A DNA stretch of 57,945 nucleotides from an uncultured Bacteroidales bacterium (GTDB lineage: Bacteria; Bacteroidota; Bacteroidia; Bacteroidales; Bacteroidaceae). Below the pieces are notes generated by a model, which had not been told where the DNA came from, ran no database searches, and was given only the letters and a program-made list of their open reading frames with translations. Made by a program: the position numbers and the translations under genes. The DNA is taken from positions 1 through 57,945 of the forward strand of contig CADAVI010000016.1 in the NCBI GenBank assembly GCA_902791295.1. Direction: 5' to 3'. Every line of letters begins with the position of its first letter. The stretch's first letter is position 1. Below, piece by piece: positions 33,339 to 42,051 of this stretch.

Positions 33339-34318
33339 ACCTTGTAGAATATTCTGTCCATGGCACTGGCTGCATCGATATATTCGGGATGTTCTGCTGC
33401 GAAACTGTCCACATGACGCATACGTTTTTCGGGAAGAATCTCGTCCAACGCAATCAGGATGCCGCTCTCTTCCACATCGCCGAATTCATCGTTGATGGCA
33501 GTCCCGAAGAATTTCATCGTGGGCGAAAGGCTCATATAGGCGTTGACCAACGGGGGAATGGCGACGCCGCGAGCATGCACCTCGCGGTTGAGTATGCGAT
33601 AGTCTTTCTTGAAGTCCTCCTCGGTGAAGAGGGCCTTCATTGTCTCCTCATCCACATTAAGCTGAAGCGGCTGTTTCGGCCACACCAGATGCCTGTCGTC
33701 AGGAAAATGTTTCTTGAGGAAACTGAGAATCATATTACGTGCTTCCCGGTCGTAGGAAGGATACATGGTGAACTTGCCGAAACAATATTTTACCGAAGGC
33801 TCCATGACAACGATGGCACCCAGACCGTCCCAGAGATTGTCCAGTGCAAAGAGCGACTTCGTACCCATACGCGTGCTTTGGTACTCGAGCGTGACAAACG
33901 AACGGCCCAATTCGATCGTCCAAGGCAGGTAGTCATGCACAAACTCCTCGGAGAAACGGAACATGTGACTGGTGGCCAGCACCGGTTGTCCGTCCGCATC
34001 AAGCGGCGTGTCTTTACCCAGCATATAGCGATATCCGCCGATAATCTCCTGCGCCTCAGGATTCCACACGAGCAGATTCTTATAGGGCGTGTCGCAGGTG
34101 TCGAAGTCATCCAAATCCACCGACTTACCGCTCCCGCCGCCATAAGTGCGGAAAGCGATTTCCCTGAGTCGTCCGATTTCACGCATGGTGTTGGGAGCGT
34201 TCTGCCACGTCACCACATAAATCTCATTACCGGCTTTATTGGTGTCTCTCACCTTTTTGTCCGGGGTCAATTCTGCAATAATTTTCTCTGTCGGTATTTT
34301 TTCAATGATTGTTTCCAT
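33335..34318 (-). CDS. glsB: N-acyltransferase, GlsB/OlsB-like (glycine/ornithine lipid synthesis)
   Basis: A 327-residue acyltransferase of the GNAT-related OlsB type, often annotated as hemolysin. It carries MREIGRLREIAFRTYGGGSGKSVDLDDFD (about 47-75, family core), WNPEAQEIIGGYRYMLG, MFRFSEEFV and ELGRSFVTLEYQ, the segment expected for acyl donor binding. In Bacteroides GlsB makes N-acylglycine, the first step of glycine lipids; the O-acyltransferase GlsA is not adjacent here. The assignment is by recollected similarity, so substrate is inferred. It overlaps dgt by four bases and abuts the small secreted protein gene. Confidence 0.65.
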   Translation of the reverse strand: METIIEKIPTEKIIAELTPDKKVRDTNKAGNEIYVVTWQNAPNTMREIGRLREIAFRTYGGGSGKSVDLDDFDTCDTPYKNLLVWNPEAQEIIGGYRYMLGKDTPLDADGQPVLATSHMFRFSEEFVHDYLPWTIELGRSFVTLEYQSTRMGTKSLFALDNLWDGLGAIVVMEPSVKYCFGKFTMYPSYDREARNMILSFLKKHFPDDRHLVWPKQPLQLNVDEETMKALFTEEDFKKDYRILNREVHARGVAIPPLVNAYMSLSPTMKFFGTAINDEFGDVEESGILIALDEILPEKRMRHVDSFAAEHPEYIDAASAMDRIFYKV

Positions 34319-34663
34319 TCACAACCCTATGCTTACGATTCTGTTGTTGATAAAGTAACGGCCGCGGGGCAGGCCGCTCAGCCAGTTGGTGCCCTTGTTG
34401 AGACGCATCACCATATAGAAGGCGCCGCTCTGCGTGTAGACGGGCAATATCTGATTATGATCGCTTTGAATTTTCAGTGCATTACCCATTTTGCTGATTT
34501 GCACCGGGAAAGCGGAGTTGCTCATCTTCCGCTTCTGCGACACGTCTCCCTTGGGCGTCTGCTGTGCGGGCTGCACTTGAGTCTGCGCCTGGTTCTTCGC
34601 CGTCGCACTTGCCACGCACAACAGCAATATCAGGCCCGATAATATGCTCAATATACCCTTCAT
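34319..34663 (-). CDS. Small secreted protein of unknown function
   Basis: A 114-residue protein with a signal peptide (MKGILSILSGLILLLCVASATA), a Q-rich stretch (NQAQTQVQPAQQ) and a small beta-rich C-terminal domain (FPVQISKMGNALKIQSDHNQ to YFINNRIVSIGL) resembling a short sandwich or C-terminal strand motif. I do not recognise a family. It overlaps the regulator gene by four bases and touches the acyltransferase start, so it is firmly part of the operon. Confidence 0.7.
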   Translation of the reverse strand: MKGILSILSGLILLLCVASATAKNQAQTQVQPAQQTPKGDVSQKRKMSNSAFPVQISKMGNALKIQSDHNQILPVYTQSGAFYMVMRLNKGTNWLSGLPRGRYFINNRIVSIGL

Positions 34664-35709
34664 CTTCTGTGACGCTCTATGAACTCGTCCAAATCCATGC
34701 CTTCAATCTTCTCGAAGCACGAACGCGCTGTCTTCACCGCGCCGAAGCCGGCATCCACGCATTCATTCATCTGCGTAATCTCCCCCCGTTCTATCAGGCG
34801 TTTCAGTTCCTTCACGCGATAGAGCATCAGGTAGTCGTGAATATTGTTGTGCCCCTGAGAACGGAGACACTGCAGCAAGAGCTGGCGGTTCAGACCCACT
34901 TCACGGCACAAACTTTCGCGGTTGAACGTGAAGTCCATCCACATTTGTCTGTTCTCCTTCATCCAACGCTCCACCATCAAATAGCGCTCCCGGTTTCTCT
35001 CGTTGAAATCCTCATCATCACCCGTATCTCCCGAAGCAGTCTTACTGACAACCGGACGCAGCGGGAATTCTTCACTGACTCCCGGGTGAGGCAAATGCTT
35101 CACCACCCCGTCAAACGTACGAAATGCCATATAGCCGTTGAGCGAAGTGGCAAAAAACACGAAAACGCAAAGGAGCTGCGGATCATAGTTCAGAGCGATG
35201 TAAACGTAGAAGGCATAAGTCAATGCCAAGGCTGCCGTGTAATTCATCAGATAGGTCGGCACACGCGTCCTCTTGGCGTAACGTCGGGGCAAGGCGTAGA
35301 TGTTGATGATATACCCCACACCGACCAACAGCGTAAGACCTTTCAACCACCAGGCGCTGGGAAACAGCAGATACACCGCACCCAACACAACAACAGGCGA
35401 AGCGTAACGCACCATTCTGCCCAACTGCAGAAAACCCGGCATCGAGAAGCCGAACGTGTAGAAACTCTGAAGGAAGATGCCGATGAGCAACATCCACGCC
35501 ATAGCCGGATGCAAGGCGTCGGGATGTCCGTGGGCCACATTGGGAGCAAAGAAAGCCACAACGCCCAAGACCGAAGCGCAGATGCCGGTGATCCACGCCA
35601 AAGGCAGATACTCCACCCGATGATAGGCAAACAGCGACATCACCGCACACAGCACAAAGTGCACCGTGGCAGCAACGACAAAAGTGAGCATCACTGTTGT
35701 TTCTATCAT
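34660..35709 (-). CDS. Membrane-embedded AraC-type transcriptional regulator
   Basis: A 349-residue protein with six or seven hydrophobic helices in the N-terminal 210 residues and a cytoplasmic C-terminal AraC-like helix-turn-helix domain (FNRESLCREVGLNRQLLLQCLRSQGHNNIHDYLMLYRV, a first helix-turn-helix; FGAVKTARSCFEKIEGMDLDEFIE, a second). This 7TM-plus-HTH design is known in Bacteroidetes as a one-component membrane sensor; the ligand is unknown. The ATG at 35709 is chosen because a longer frame to 35766 crosses the promoter and upstream terminator. It heads the eight-gene run and lies right after the PCMD locus, which it might control. Confidence 0.85.
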   Translation of the reverse strand: MIETTVMLTFVVAATVHFVLCAVMSLFAYHRVEYLPLAWITGICASVLGVVAFFAPNVAHGHPDALHPAMAWMLLIGIFLQSFYTFGFSMPGFLQLGRMVRYASPVVVLGAVYLLFPSAWWLKGLTLLVGVGYIINIYALPRRYAKRTRVPTYLMNYTAALALTYAFYVYIALNYDPQLLCVFVFFATSLNGYMAFRTFDGVVKHLPHPGVSEEFPLRPVVSKTASGDTGDDEDFNERNRERYLMVERWMKENRQMWMDFTFNRESLCREVGLNRQLLLQCLRSQGHNNIHDYLMLYRVKELKRLIERGEITQMNECVDAGFGAVKTARSCFEKIEGMDLDEFIERHRR

Positions 35710-35730
35710 CAAAATACAATTTTTCGCGGA

Positions 35731-35738
35731 CAAAGATA
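35731..35738 (-). promoter_or_regulatory. -7 box (TATCTTTG) for the regulator-to-envC operon
   Basis: Minus-strand TATCTTTG lies 21 bases before the regulator ATG, directly after the T-tract of the terminator that ends the PCMD locus. Confidence 0.65.
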
Positions 35739-35739
35739 C

Positions 35740-35783
35740 AAAAAAAATAACAATTCCGGCCCACACAGGGTGAGTCGGAATTG
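35740..35783 (-). terminator. Strong hairpin terminator of the PCMD locus
   Basis: CAATTCCG (minus-strand 35783-35776) pairs perfectly with CGGAATTG (35758-35751), with a further CACCC/GTGGG inner stem, and is followed on the minus strand by TTATTTTTTTT. The right spacing and T-tract make this a classical intrinsic terminator about 50 bases after the last PCMD gene. Confidence 0.85.
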
Positions 35784-35835
35784 CTTTTATGTAACGATTT
35801 TAACTTTGCTGCCTCTAAAAAGAGGTCAGAAGGCG

Positions 35836-38817
35836 TTAAAATCTGCGTCCGGAGAGGTCGTAGCGCTTGCCGTTCTTCACGACGACCACACGACCGTTGA
35901 CGAGGTATTTGCCGTCAGACAGGCAGTCGGCCTTATTGTCGGCCTTCACCTCGCCGATGCCGGTAACGGATTCGGGGATGTTGGTCTTGTCGCCCACGGT
36001 CACGTTGATCATCTGACCCATAGCTTCCTGCATGTCAATAGACAGGTGCACGAAAATATGTCCGTCATACACATAGCCCTCATCGAGCACGATGGGGAGC
36101 TCGCCCAACATCGGGCCAAACCACTGTTCAGCCGGAACGCCCTCTGCATCGCCGGGAACGATCTGCACCATCTGCTCTTTGGAGAAGCACAGCACGCCCT
36201 CACGCTCGTTCATCTCAATGCCCGTGAGGCGAATTGAGCCGATGGGCATATCCGTCCCGTCGCTGCTGAGAATGAAGTTGGAGAGCTCGAAATTATAGGT
36301 TCCATCGGGGTTTTCAACGATGTAAACCGTGATGTCGCCGCCGGGTGTACTCTCATCGTTAATCTCGATGGTGAGGGGCTCGGTGAACGCCTGGGGCTTG
36401 GGCACCTCGTGGAACTGCACCTGATATGTCACCGGCTGCAACTCGTAGTCGAACTCGCTCTCCTCAGGACTCAGAGTGATGGTATAAACGGCCGTCTCAG
36501 CATCGAAGGACGTCGTCACAACGCCGTAGCCTTTGGTCACGACATCGCACTCCTTCGTCTCGTCGTAGTAAATCTCCGAGAGGTCTATCTTGCCCTCTTC
36601 ATCGGGCGTATAGCTTTCTCCGTCGTAGTCGAACGACACCATTACCAATTCGGGGGTCGGCACGGCAAGAAGGGCCATATCCGCTACGGAGAACCACTGG
36701 TGGAGCGCTTCCGTTGAGGCGCTCACCTTCACCGTGACATTGCCGCGCTGCTTCACGTCGAAGGCCAGATAGCGGTATTCCCAACCGCGACCGTAGCCAC
36801 CGTTGCAATACATTCCGTCTTCCGAGAAGTTCACGTCGCCGTTAACGTCAATGCCGTATCCCATATCGCCACGAGCGGGGAAATCCACTTCCACGCCGTC
36901 CACGCTCATCGTGGCCTGTGCGTACACGCTGCTGCGGCCTGTTGCCCTGAGGAGATAGCGTCCGGCAGGAAGTTCCACGGTCTGCTCGGCCGATACCGAC
37001 CAATTGGTCTGAGCCCATTGTTCGCCCGTCTGCTCGTAGTAGGGACGCTCGGGGTCGTCACTCCAGTGCTGACCAGCCTTGTTGCTCACAAGATTGGTGG
37101 TCCACTTGCTGTTGTCGGCGAGATCCACGCTGCCCAGCAGGTTCGTGCGGTCGTGCGTATATTTGCGAGTCACATAAGCCGCTTCATCGAGGCGCAATTG
37201 GTTAAGAGACGCATTCACCGCACCGGCTTCCTCGCTCGTCAGCAGAGCCAGACGCACGGAAGCGACATCCATGCCGATTTGCTCTGCACGGCTTATCTCC
37301 TCTGCGAGCGCCTTACGAGCCACGTACAACTTATATTCGTTCACATCGATGAGCTGCCACTTGCCTGCATCAGATCCGCCGTTGTCGGCATGAGTGAGCT
37401 CTGCTCCGTTGCCGGTCATATAAGCCGTGTAATTGGCTTTATCCGTATTAAAAAAGCCATAATTCCAGGTAGCCGACGTATTAAATGTATAGCCATTAAT
37501 GTCACCACCAATAGTCAAAGCCATGCCCTCAGTTCCGTCTGTTGTTACCGATACACTCTTCGGCTTGTCACTTCCATAATTGAACAATGCTCGGGCATCC
37601 GGCTCAATCACTATAGCAATTCTCTTGCCGTCTGCAGTCTCAATGGTGTTGTCCTCGCGGATAATCCACTCCGTCTTAATCTCCTTGCTGAGGGTGTTGT
37701 CGTCCTGAAGGTAGAGGCCGGAGGCTTTGTTGAATATGTAGTAGATGTTACCCTTGACGAGCTCTGCAGGCAGAGGAGCGTTAATCACGATATCATCCTC
37801 GTTGCCCTCGTCACCGTCGCCTTCACCTTCACCGCCTTCGATTTCGCTGCTGTCAGCGTCTTCACCGCCAGTGAAAGCAATCTGATAGCTGTGCACGTTT
37901 TCGGGGTCTTCCGAGACATTGTCACCCTCGACCGTCACCGTCAGCACGTTGGTGGCGCTCTCAAACTTCCACGATGTCTTGGCGCCGCGGCCGTTGGTCA
38001 CGATGTCACCCATCTTCTTGGGGTCAAAGTCCTCGGAAACCAGTTCGCTGCCGAGGATGTTCTCCCCGCCGTAGTTGATGGCAGTAGCTTCGCTGTTGTA
38101 AATCATCTCCATGTCGTCGATATAGAGGTAGTCGGCAGCATTGCCGCCGCCGGGCTCCGAGCAGGTGGAGACATTGACCAGAGCGTAGTAGGGCTGCTCC
38201 TCGGAGAGCCACTCGAAAGGCACGGTGTAGAGCGTCCACTCGTCGTTGCTCACAATGCGTGTGCCGGAAAGAGCCTGACCCACGAGTTTGGCGGTGTTTT
38301 TGTCGCCATAAACGGGGTCCTGATAGTAGCCCTTCGTGGTGAGCAGCACGCTGCAGTTGCCGGTCTTCACGCCGGAGAACTTCACCCAAAAGCGAACAGC
38401 ATCGGGACGACCGGCGAAACGCATCGCCTGATCCTCGCGCGCCTCGTTGATGTAGTTGTAGTTGCCGGAAGCATCGGTGGCGGACATGGAACCCATGTTA
38501 ACACACCCCGTGGTCAGGTTGCCCTGAGCCACAACGCCGAACACCGAACGTGAAGTGATGCGGCAGGAATACTGGCCGGCAGAACCGGGACGCACGTCCT
38601 CATCCTCATAAATCTGGGGCGTGTTGCCTGTGCCCATGGCTTTCATTCCACCGGTGGCATCGTAGAAAGAGCTCCATTTCACCGGTTCTTCGCACACCTT
38701 GGTTTCAGTGAACGTCACCGTCTCCCAAGATTCAAAATCGCCGTTTGCGAGTTGGAATTGGGCTTGTGCCGTCATCGTCGCAGCGACACAAAAAAGTGTT
38801 GCTAAAATCTTTTTCAT
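35836..38817 (-). CDS. Large secreted multidomain protein: PCMD-like, lectin-like and calycin-like
   Basis: About 993 residues from the ATG at 38817 (an upstream in-frame start would run into the preceding gene). Signal peptide (MKKILATLFCVAATMTAQA); jelly-roll module starting FQLANGDFESWE and ending DYLYIDDMEMIYNS (about 21-245), resembling PCMD/carbohydrate-related domains; a small beta module ending YQIAF; an acidic linker (GGEGEGDGDEGNEDD); a ricin-like segment (about 360-500); a second jelly roll (about 560-720) with LPAGRYLLRATGRSSVYAQA; a second copy of the small beta module; a calycin-like domain with DITVYIVENPDGTYNFELSN; and a terminal KYLVNGRVVVVKNGKRYDL tail common in surface proteins of the group. 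Function unknown; glycan binding at the surface is an inference. Last gene of the locus. Confidence 0.85.
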   Translation of the reverse strand: MKKILATLFCVAATMTAQAQFQLANGDFESWETVTFTETKVCEEPVKWSSFYDATGGMKAMGTGNTPQIYEDEDVRPGSAGQYSCRITSRSVFGVVAQGNLTTGCVNMGSMSATDASGNYNYINEAREDQAMRFAGRPDAVRFWVKFSGVKTGNCSVLLTTKGYYQDPVYGDKNTAKLVGQALSGTRIVSNDEWTLYTVPFEWLSEEQPYYALVNVSTCSEPGGGNAADYLYIDDMEMIYNSEATAINYGGENILGSELVSEDFDPKKMGDIVTNGRGAKTSWKFESATNVLTVTVEGDNVSEDPENVHSYQIAFTGGEDADSSEIEGGEGEGDGDEGNEDDIVINAPLPAELVKGNIYYIFNKASGLYLQDDNTLSKEIKTEWIIREDNTIETADGKRIAIVIEPDARALFNYGSDKPKSVSVTTDGTEGMALTIGGDINGYTFNTSATWNYGFFNTDKANYTAYMTGNGAELTHADNGGSDAGKWQLIDVNEYKLYVARKALAEEISRAEQIGMDVASVRLALLTSEEAGAVNASLNQLRLDEAAYVTRKYTHDRTNLLGSVDLADNSKWTTNLVSNKAGQHWSDDPERPYYEQTGEQWAQTNWSVSAEQTVELPAGRYLLRATGRSSVYAQATMSVDGVEVDFPARGDMGYGIDVNGDVNFSEDGMYCNGGYGRGWEYRYLAFDVKQRGNVTVKVSASTEALHQWFSVADMALLAVPTPELVMVSFDYDGESYTPDEEGKIDLSEIYYDETKECDVVTKGYGVVTTSFDAETAVYTITLSPEESEFDYELQPVTYQVQFHEVPKPQAFTEPLTIEINDESTPGGDITVYIVENPDGTYNFELSNFILSSDGTDMPIGSIRLTGIEMNEREGVLCFSKEQMVQIVPGDAEGVPAEQWFGPMLGELPIVLDEGYVYDGHIFVHLSIDMQEAMGQMINVTVGDKTNIPESVTGIGEVKADNKADCLSDGKYLVNGRVVVVKNGKRYDLSGRRF

Positions 38818-39821
38818 TTTGTTGCTTTTCCGATACCATCCCAATCCGGGCTCACTCTGTGTTTCGCCTGAGAAAACTGGATATGATATACATGTTTGTT
38901 GGTGTTGTTTTCTTTGATGTTTTCGCCCTCCACCGTCACGACAAGCCGGCAGGCGGCTCCGTCATACTTCCACGAAGCCTTTGCAGCGCGTGCGTTAGTA
39001 GTGATTTTGCCCATTTTGGCCGGGTTGAACTTTTCCGCCACTTTGCCGGCCTTAAGGATATTGCGCCCGTCGTAGAGCACGGACGTTGCCTCGCTGTTGT
39101 AAATCATCTCTACGTCGTCCACATAGAGATAGTCGTCGGCACTGCCCTTTCCCGGTTCCGCGCTGGTCGAGATTTCCACCAACGCATAGTACGGATCCGT
39201 CTCCGATGTTTTCCAGTCGAAGGGAATCGTGTATTTCGTCCATTTGTCGTTGCTCACGATACGGTTGTCCGAGAGGGCCTGAGCCACAAGGGTGGCTTTG
39301 TTCCTATCCTTGTATGCCGGATCCTGGAAATAGCCCTTAGAGGTGAGAAACACCCTCATGACGGCCGTATCTTCTCCGGAAAACCTCACCCAAAAGCGCA
39401 CGGCATCCGGATGACCGCTGAAGCGCATGGCCTGATCGCTGCGCTCTTCGTTGATATAGTTGTAGTTGCCGCCGGCATCGGAGGCAGATAGGGAGCCCAT
39501 GTTCATGCAGCCGCTGGTGACAGTGCCCTGAGCTACGACACCAAACACCGAGCGCGATGTCAGAAGGCAGGAGAAGCGCCCCGGCGAACCGGGACGTTTC
39601 TCCTTCTCCTTATGTATCTGCGATTTGGAACTGGTGCCGATTTTCTTATGGCCGCCGGTGGCATCGTAGAACGAACTCCACGCGACAGGTTCATCGCACG
39701 TCTTTGAAGAGGTGTAAGTCACCTTCTCCCAACGCTCGAAATCCCCGTTGGCCAACTGATACTGTGCGCTCGCCGTGAGCGAAACAAGCATCAGCAGCAA
39801 AACAATATGATGCTTTGCCAT
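38814..39821 (-). CDS. Truncated paralogue of the large PCMD-like protein
   Basis: About 335 residues. Signal peptide, then YQLANGDFERWEKVTYTSSK and a module closely matching the first 330 residues of the next gene (shared stretches such as WSSFYDATGG, TSRSVFGVVAQG, NYNYINE and DQAMRF). It ends right after the first small beta module (HVYHIQF) with a short unrelated tail, so it lacks the lectin-like, second jelly-roll and calycin-like parts. Its stop overlaps the next ATG (ATGA). I use the ATG at 39821; a TTG two codons earlier is an alternative. Most simply a tandem duplicate that was cut short. Confidence 0.85.
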   Translation of the reverse strand: MAKHHIVLLLMLVSLTASAQYQLANGDFERWEKVTYTSSKTCDEPVAWSSFYDATGGHKKIGTSSKSQIHKEKEKRPGSPGRFSCLLTSRSVFGVVAQGTVTSGCMNMGSLSASDAGGNYNYINEERSDQAMRFSGHPDAVRFWVRFSGEDTAVMRVFLTSKGYFQDPAYKDRNKATLVAQALSDNRIVSNDKWTKYTIPFDWKTSETDPYYALVEISTSAEPGKGSADDYLYVDDVEMIYNSEATSVLYDGRNILKAGKVAEKFNPAKMGKITTNARAAKASWKYDGAACRLVVTVEGENIKENNTNKHVYHIQFSQAKHRVSPDWDGIGKATK

Positions 39822-39848
39822 AATCAAATGGTATTCCGTTGTCCTGAC

Positions 39849-40403
39849 TTATTTAACGACCTTCTTGCCGTCCACGATGTAGATGCGGCCGGGCTGCATC
39901 TCGCTCACACGGCGACCGTTGATGTCGTAGATGACGTTTCCGGCGGTCTTAGCCTTTGGAGCAGCAGCCTTCACGGTGCCAATGCCGGTGACAGCATCTT
40001 CGCTACCCAAGTCAACATGGACCTGCATTTCTGGGTTCAGAGGAATATCAATGGTCACGTAAAGATGTTCGTCGTTATAGCTACCAGAGAGCTTCAAAGG
40101 AATGTCGCCCAGTATCGGGCCCATCCAGAAATCTGCATTGGGGTCATCGCCCTCAGCAATCTGTATCGTCTGTTCATCGCTGAAGTTGGTAATGCCGTCC
40201 GTCACGGTGACGGGAATCTTGTTCACATTGATGTTGCCCACGGGCATCTTGTCACCGTCATTGTCGAGCATGAAGTTCTTCAACTGGAAATTGATGGTGT
40301 TGTCTTCGTTTTCCGTCACGTAAACGGTAGCATCGTAAGGACCCGATATATTAGGTTCCGTTGTTTCATCTATCGAAAGTCTTGACATTGCCGGCCGACT
40401 CAT
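39849..40403 (-). pseudogene. C-terminal (calycin-like) half of a frameshifted PCMD protein
   Basis: A 184-codon frame with no signal peptide. From IDETTEPNISGPYDATVYV on it is a calycin-like domain parallel to that of the large protein (DATVYVTENEDNTINFQL against DITVYIVENPDGTYNFEL), and it ends with a C-terminal tail NVIYDINGRRVSEMQPGRIY. It overlaps the frame of the upstream half by 38 bases in another frame. It reads as the rest of that gene displaced by one base; separate translation from an internal ATG is possible but would leave it in the cytoplasm. Confidence 0.7.
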
Positions 40404-41178
40404 ACACCAATTCTATGTCGTCAATGTAGAGGTAGTCGTTTTCTTTACCCTTGCCGGGATAAGCGTTGGTGGAGGCGTTAATCTGGATGTACTTGGGGGC
40501 AGTGCCGTTGTTGGTATATTCGAAAGGAATCGTGAGTTCCTCCCACTCGCCGTTGTTGTAGGCAATCTCCTTCACGGCAGAGGCCACCACGAGGGCCTTG
40601 TTGGCATCGTTGTCGTTGCTGGCCAAGCCGTAGGAGACGTAGTCTCCGTCGCCGTGGATGATGGCAGAGAACTTGGCCTTGTTATACTCACCGTAACCGG
40701 TGCCGCCCTGCACATACTTCACCCACACCTTCACAGCCTTGGGCTTGCCGGTGAAAGACATGGCGCAAGGCTCCCCCACCTTACCGTTGGCTGCTGACGC
40801 CTTACCTGTGCGGTCGGTGTAATTGTAATTTTCTTTGTTGGTTGCGCTCATCGAACCGGCATGCACGCGGCCGCTGGTCAGATTGCCCTGAGCCACTACG
40901 ATGAATACCGAACGCGCCCAGATGGCGCAGGAATACTGCCCCGTGGAGCCGGGACGCACATCCGTGGAGCGCTTCACCTGGCGGTTGCTGCTGCTGTAGC
41001 CCATTGTAGCGTAGTTACCATCGGCTGTCTGGAACGAGTTCCAGTTGTTGGGCAGATTTTCCCCGTCGAAGGTCCAGGTCTCAAAGTCGCCGTTGGGCAC
41101 TTGGGGCTGGTCGTCAGCCACAGCGTTGCTGCCAAACATGAAGGCAGCGGTCATCAGAAAGAGTACACTTTTCTTCAT
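40366..41178 (-). pseudogene. N-terminal (PCMD-like) half of the frameshifted gene
   Basis: A 270-codon frame: signal peptide (MKKSVLFLMTAAFMFGSNAVA), the PNGDFETW start, RPGSTGQYSCAIWARSVFIVVAQGNLTSG in the jelly roll, and the end DYLYIDDIELVYES as in the paralogues. It then runs out at NVKTFDR and a stop, whereas the paralogue continues into other domains. Removing one T from the TTT in ACTTTCGATAG (minus strand, near 40380) would read straight into the calycin-like half. The start is the ATG at 41178; an upstream TTG is less likely. Real mutation, assembly error and recoding cannot be told apart here. Confidence 0.7.
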
Positions 41179-41228
41179 AATCAATCTCCTTTATCTTTAT
41201 ACCTTTATATATATTGTAATCGTTTCAA

Positions 41229-42038
41229 TCAATAGCGATAGGCCAGGCCGATGGTGGCGTAGAGGTTGTACATCGGGAACTGCACGGCCTTGAAGTCGGG
41301 ATACATCGCATTGGTGAGCCCCCAATCCAAAGTGCCGAACACGTTCATGTGCTTCAGCGCCTTCCAGTCGAAGGTCACCTCCAGGCCGGCGCCCCACTGA
41401 CGCATCTTGTTTTCGCCATCGACGTCGGCGAAGTCGTAGCTGTTGGTGCCGCGCCCGATTTCCTGCTTCTGTCCGGTGGGCGTATCGACGCGCAGATAGC
41501 TGACGCCCTCATCGTTTTCATAGACTTCACCGTTGAATCCGGTGCTCGTGTAGAACTGGATGTAGGGGCCGAAGCTCAGATTCCATCGCGCCGACATCGC
41601 AAAGGTGGCCACCAAAGGCACGGTGAAGCCCCAAAAGGTGGCGTTGGTCACATCGCAACCGGTGTAGTAACCCTCAATGGCGTCGCCCTCCATCTCCATG
41701 CGCATGTAGTAGCCCTTCACTTCGGCGACGGTGTGGAAGCCCTGATAGAAGAAATGCAGGCCGGAAGCAATACCCCAGCGGCGGCTGAACATCTTGTAGC
41801 CGTCAACGCCGACATTGAAACCGCCCTTGGGTGCGAACTCCTTAACCTTGCGTATCTCGGCAGGAGGAGGCAGGGGTGTCGTGCCGCCAATCACGTAACC
41901 GGCTCTCACGATGAAACCGGCATTGGTGGATTTGCTGGTGGGGCCGTATTTTTCCCAATTCGCCGCATTGTCCTTTGCCTGCATGCTGACTGCAAGCATT
42001 GTCAGCGCGGCCAATATGATATATCTTACGGATTTCAT
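41229..42038 (-). CDS. Outer-membrane beta-barrel (porin-like) protein
   Basis: A 269-residue protein with a signal peptide (MKSVRYIILAALTMLAVSMQA) and barrel-like strands (FNVGVDGYKMFSRRWGIASG, WNLSFGPYIQFYTSTGF, WGAGLEVTFDW) ending with YNLYATIGLAYRY, whose terminal aromatic residue fits Bam-dependent insertion. It lies between the PCMD lipoprotein and the PCMD-like secreted proteins, so it may anchor or export a surface complex; this is inference from position. Gaps to its neighbours are 13 and 50 bases. Confidence 0.82.
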   Translation of the reverse strand: MKSVRYIILAALTMLAVSMQAKDNAANWEKYGPTSKSTNAGFIVRAGYVIGGTTPLPPPAEIRKVKEFAPKGGFNVGVDGYKMFSRRWGIASGLHFFYQGFHTVAEVKGYYMRMEMEGDAIEGYYTGCDVTNATFWGFTVPLVATFAMSARWNLSFGPYIQFYTSTGFNGEVYENDEGVSYLRVDTPTGQKQEIGRGTNSYDFADVDGENKMRQWGAGLEVTFDWKALKHMNVFGTLDWGLTNAMYPDFKAVQFPMYNLYATIGLAYRY

Positions 42039-42051
42039 AATGTGTCACTCT

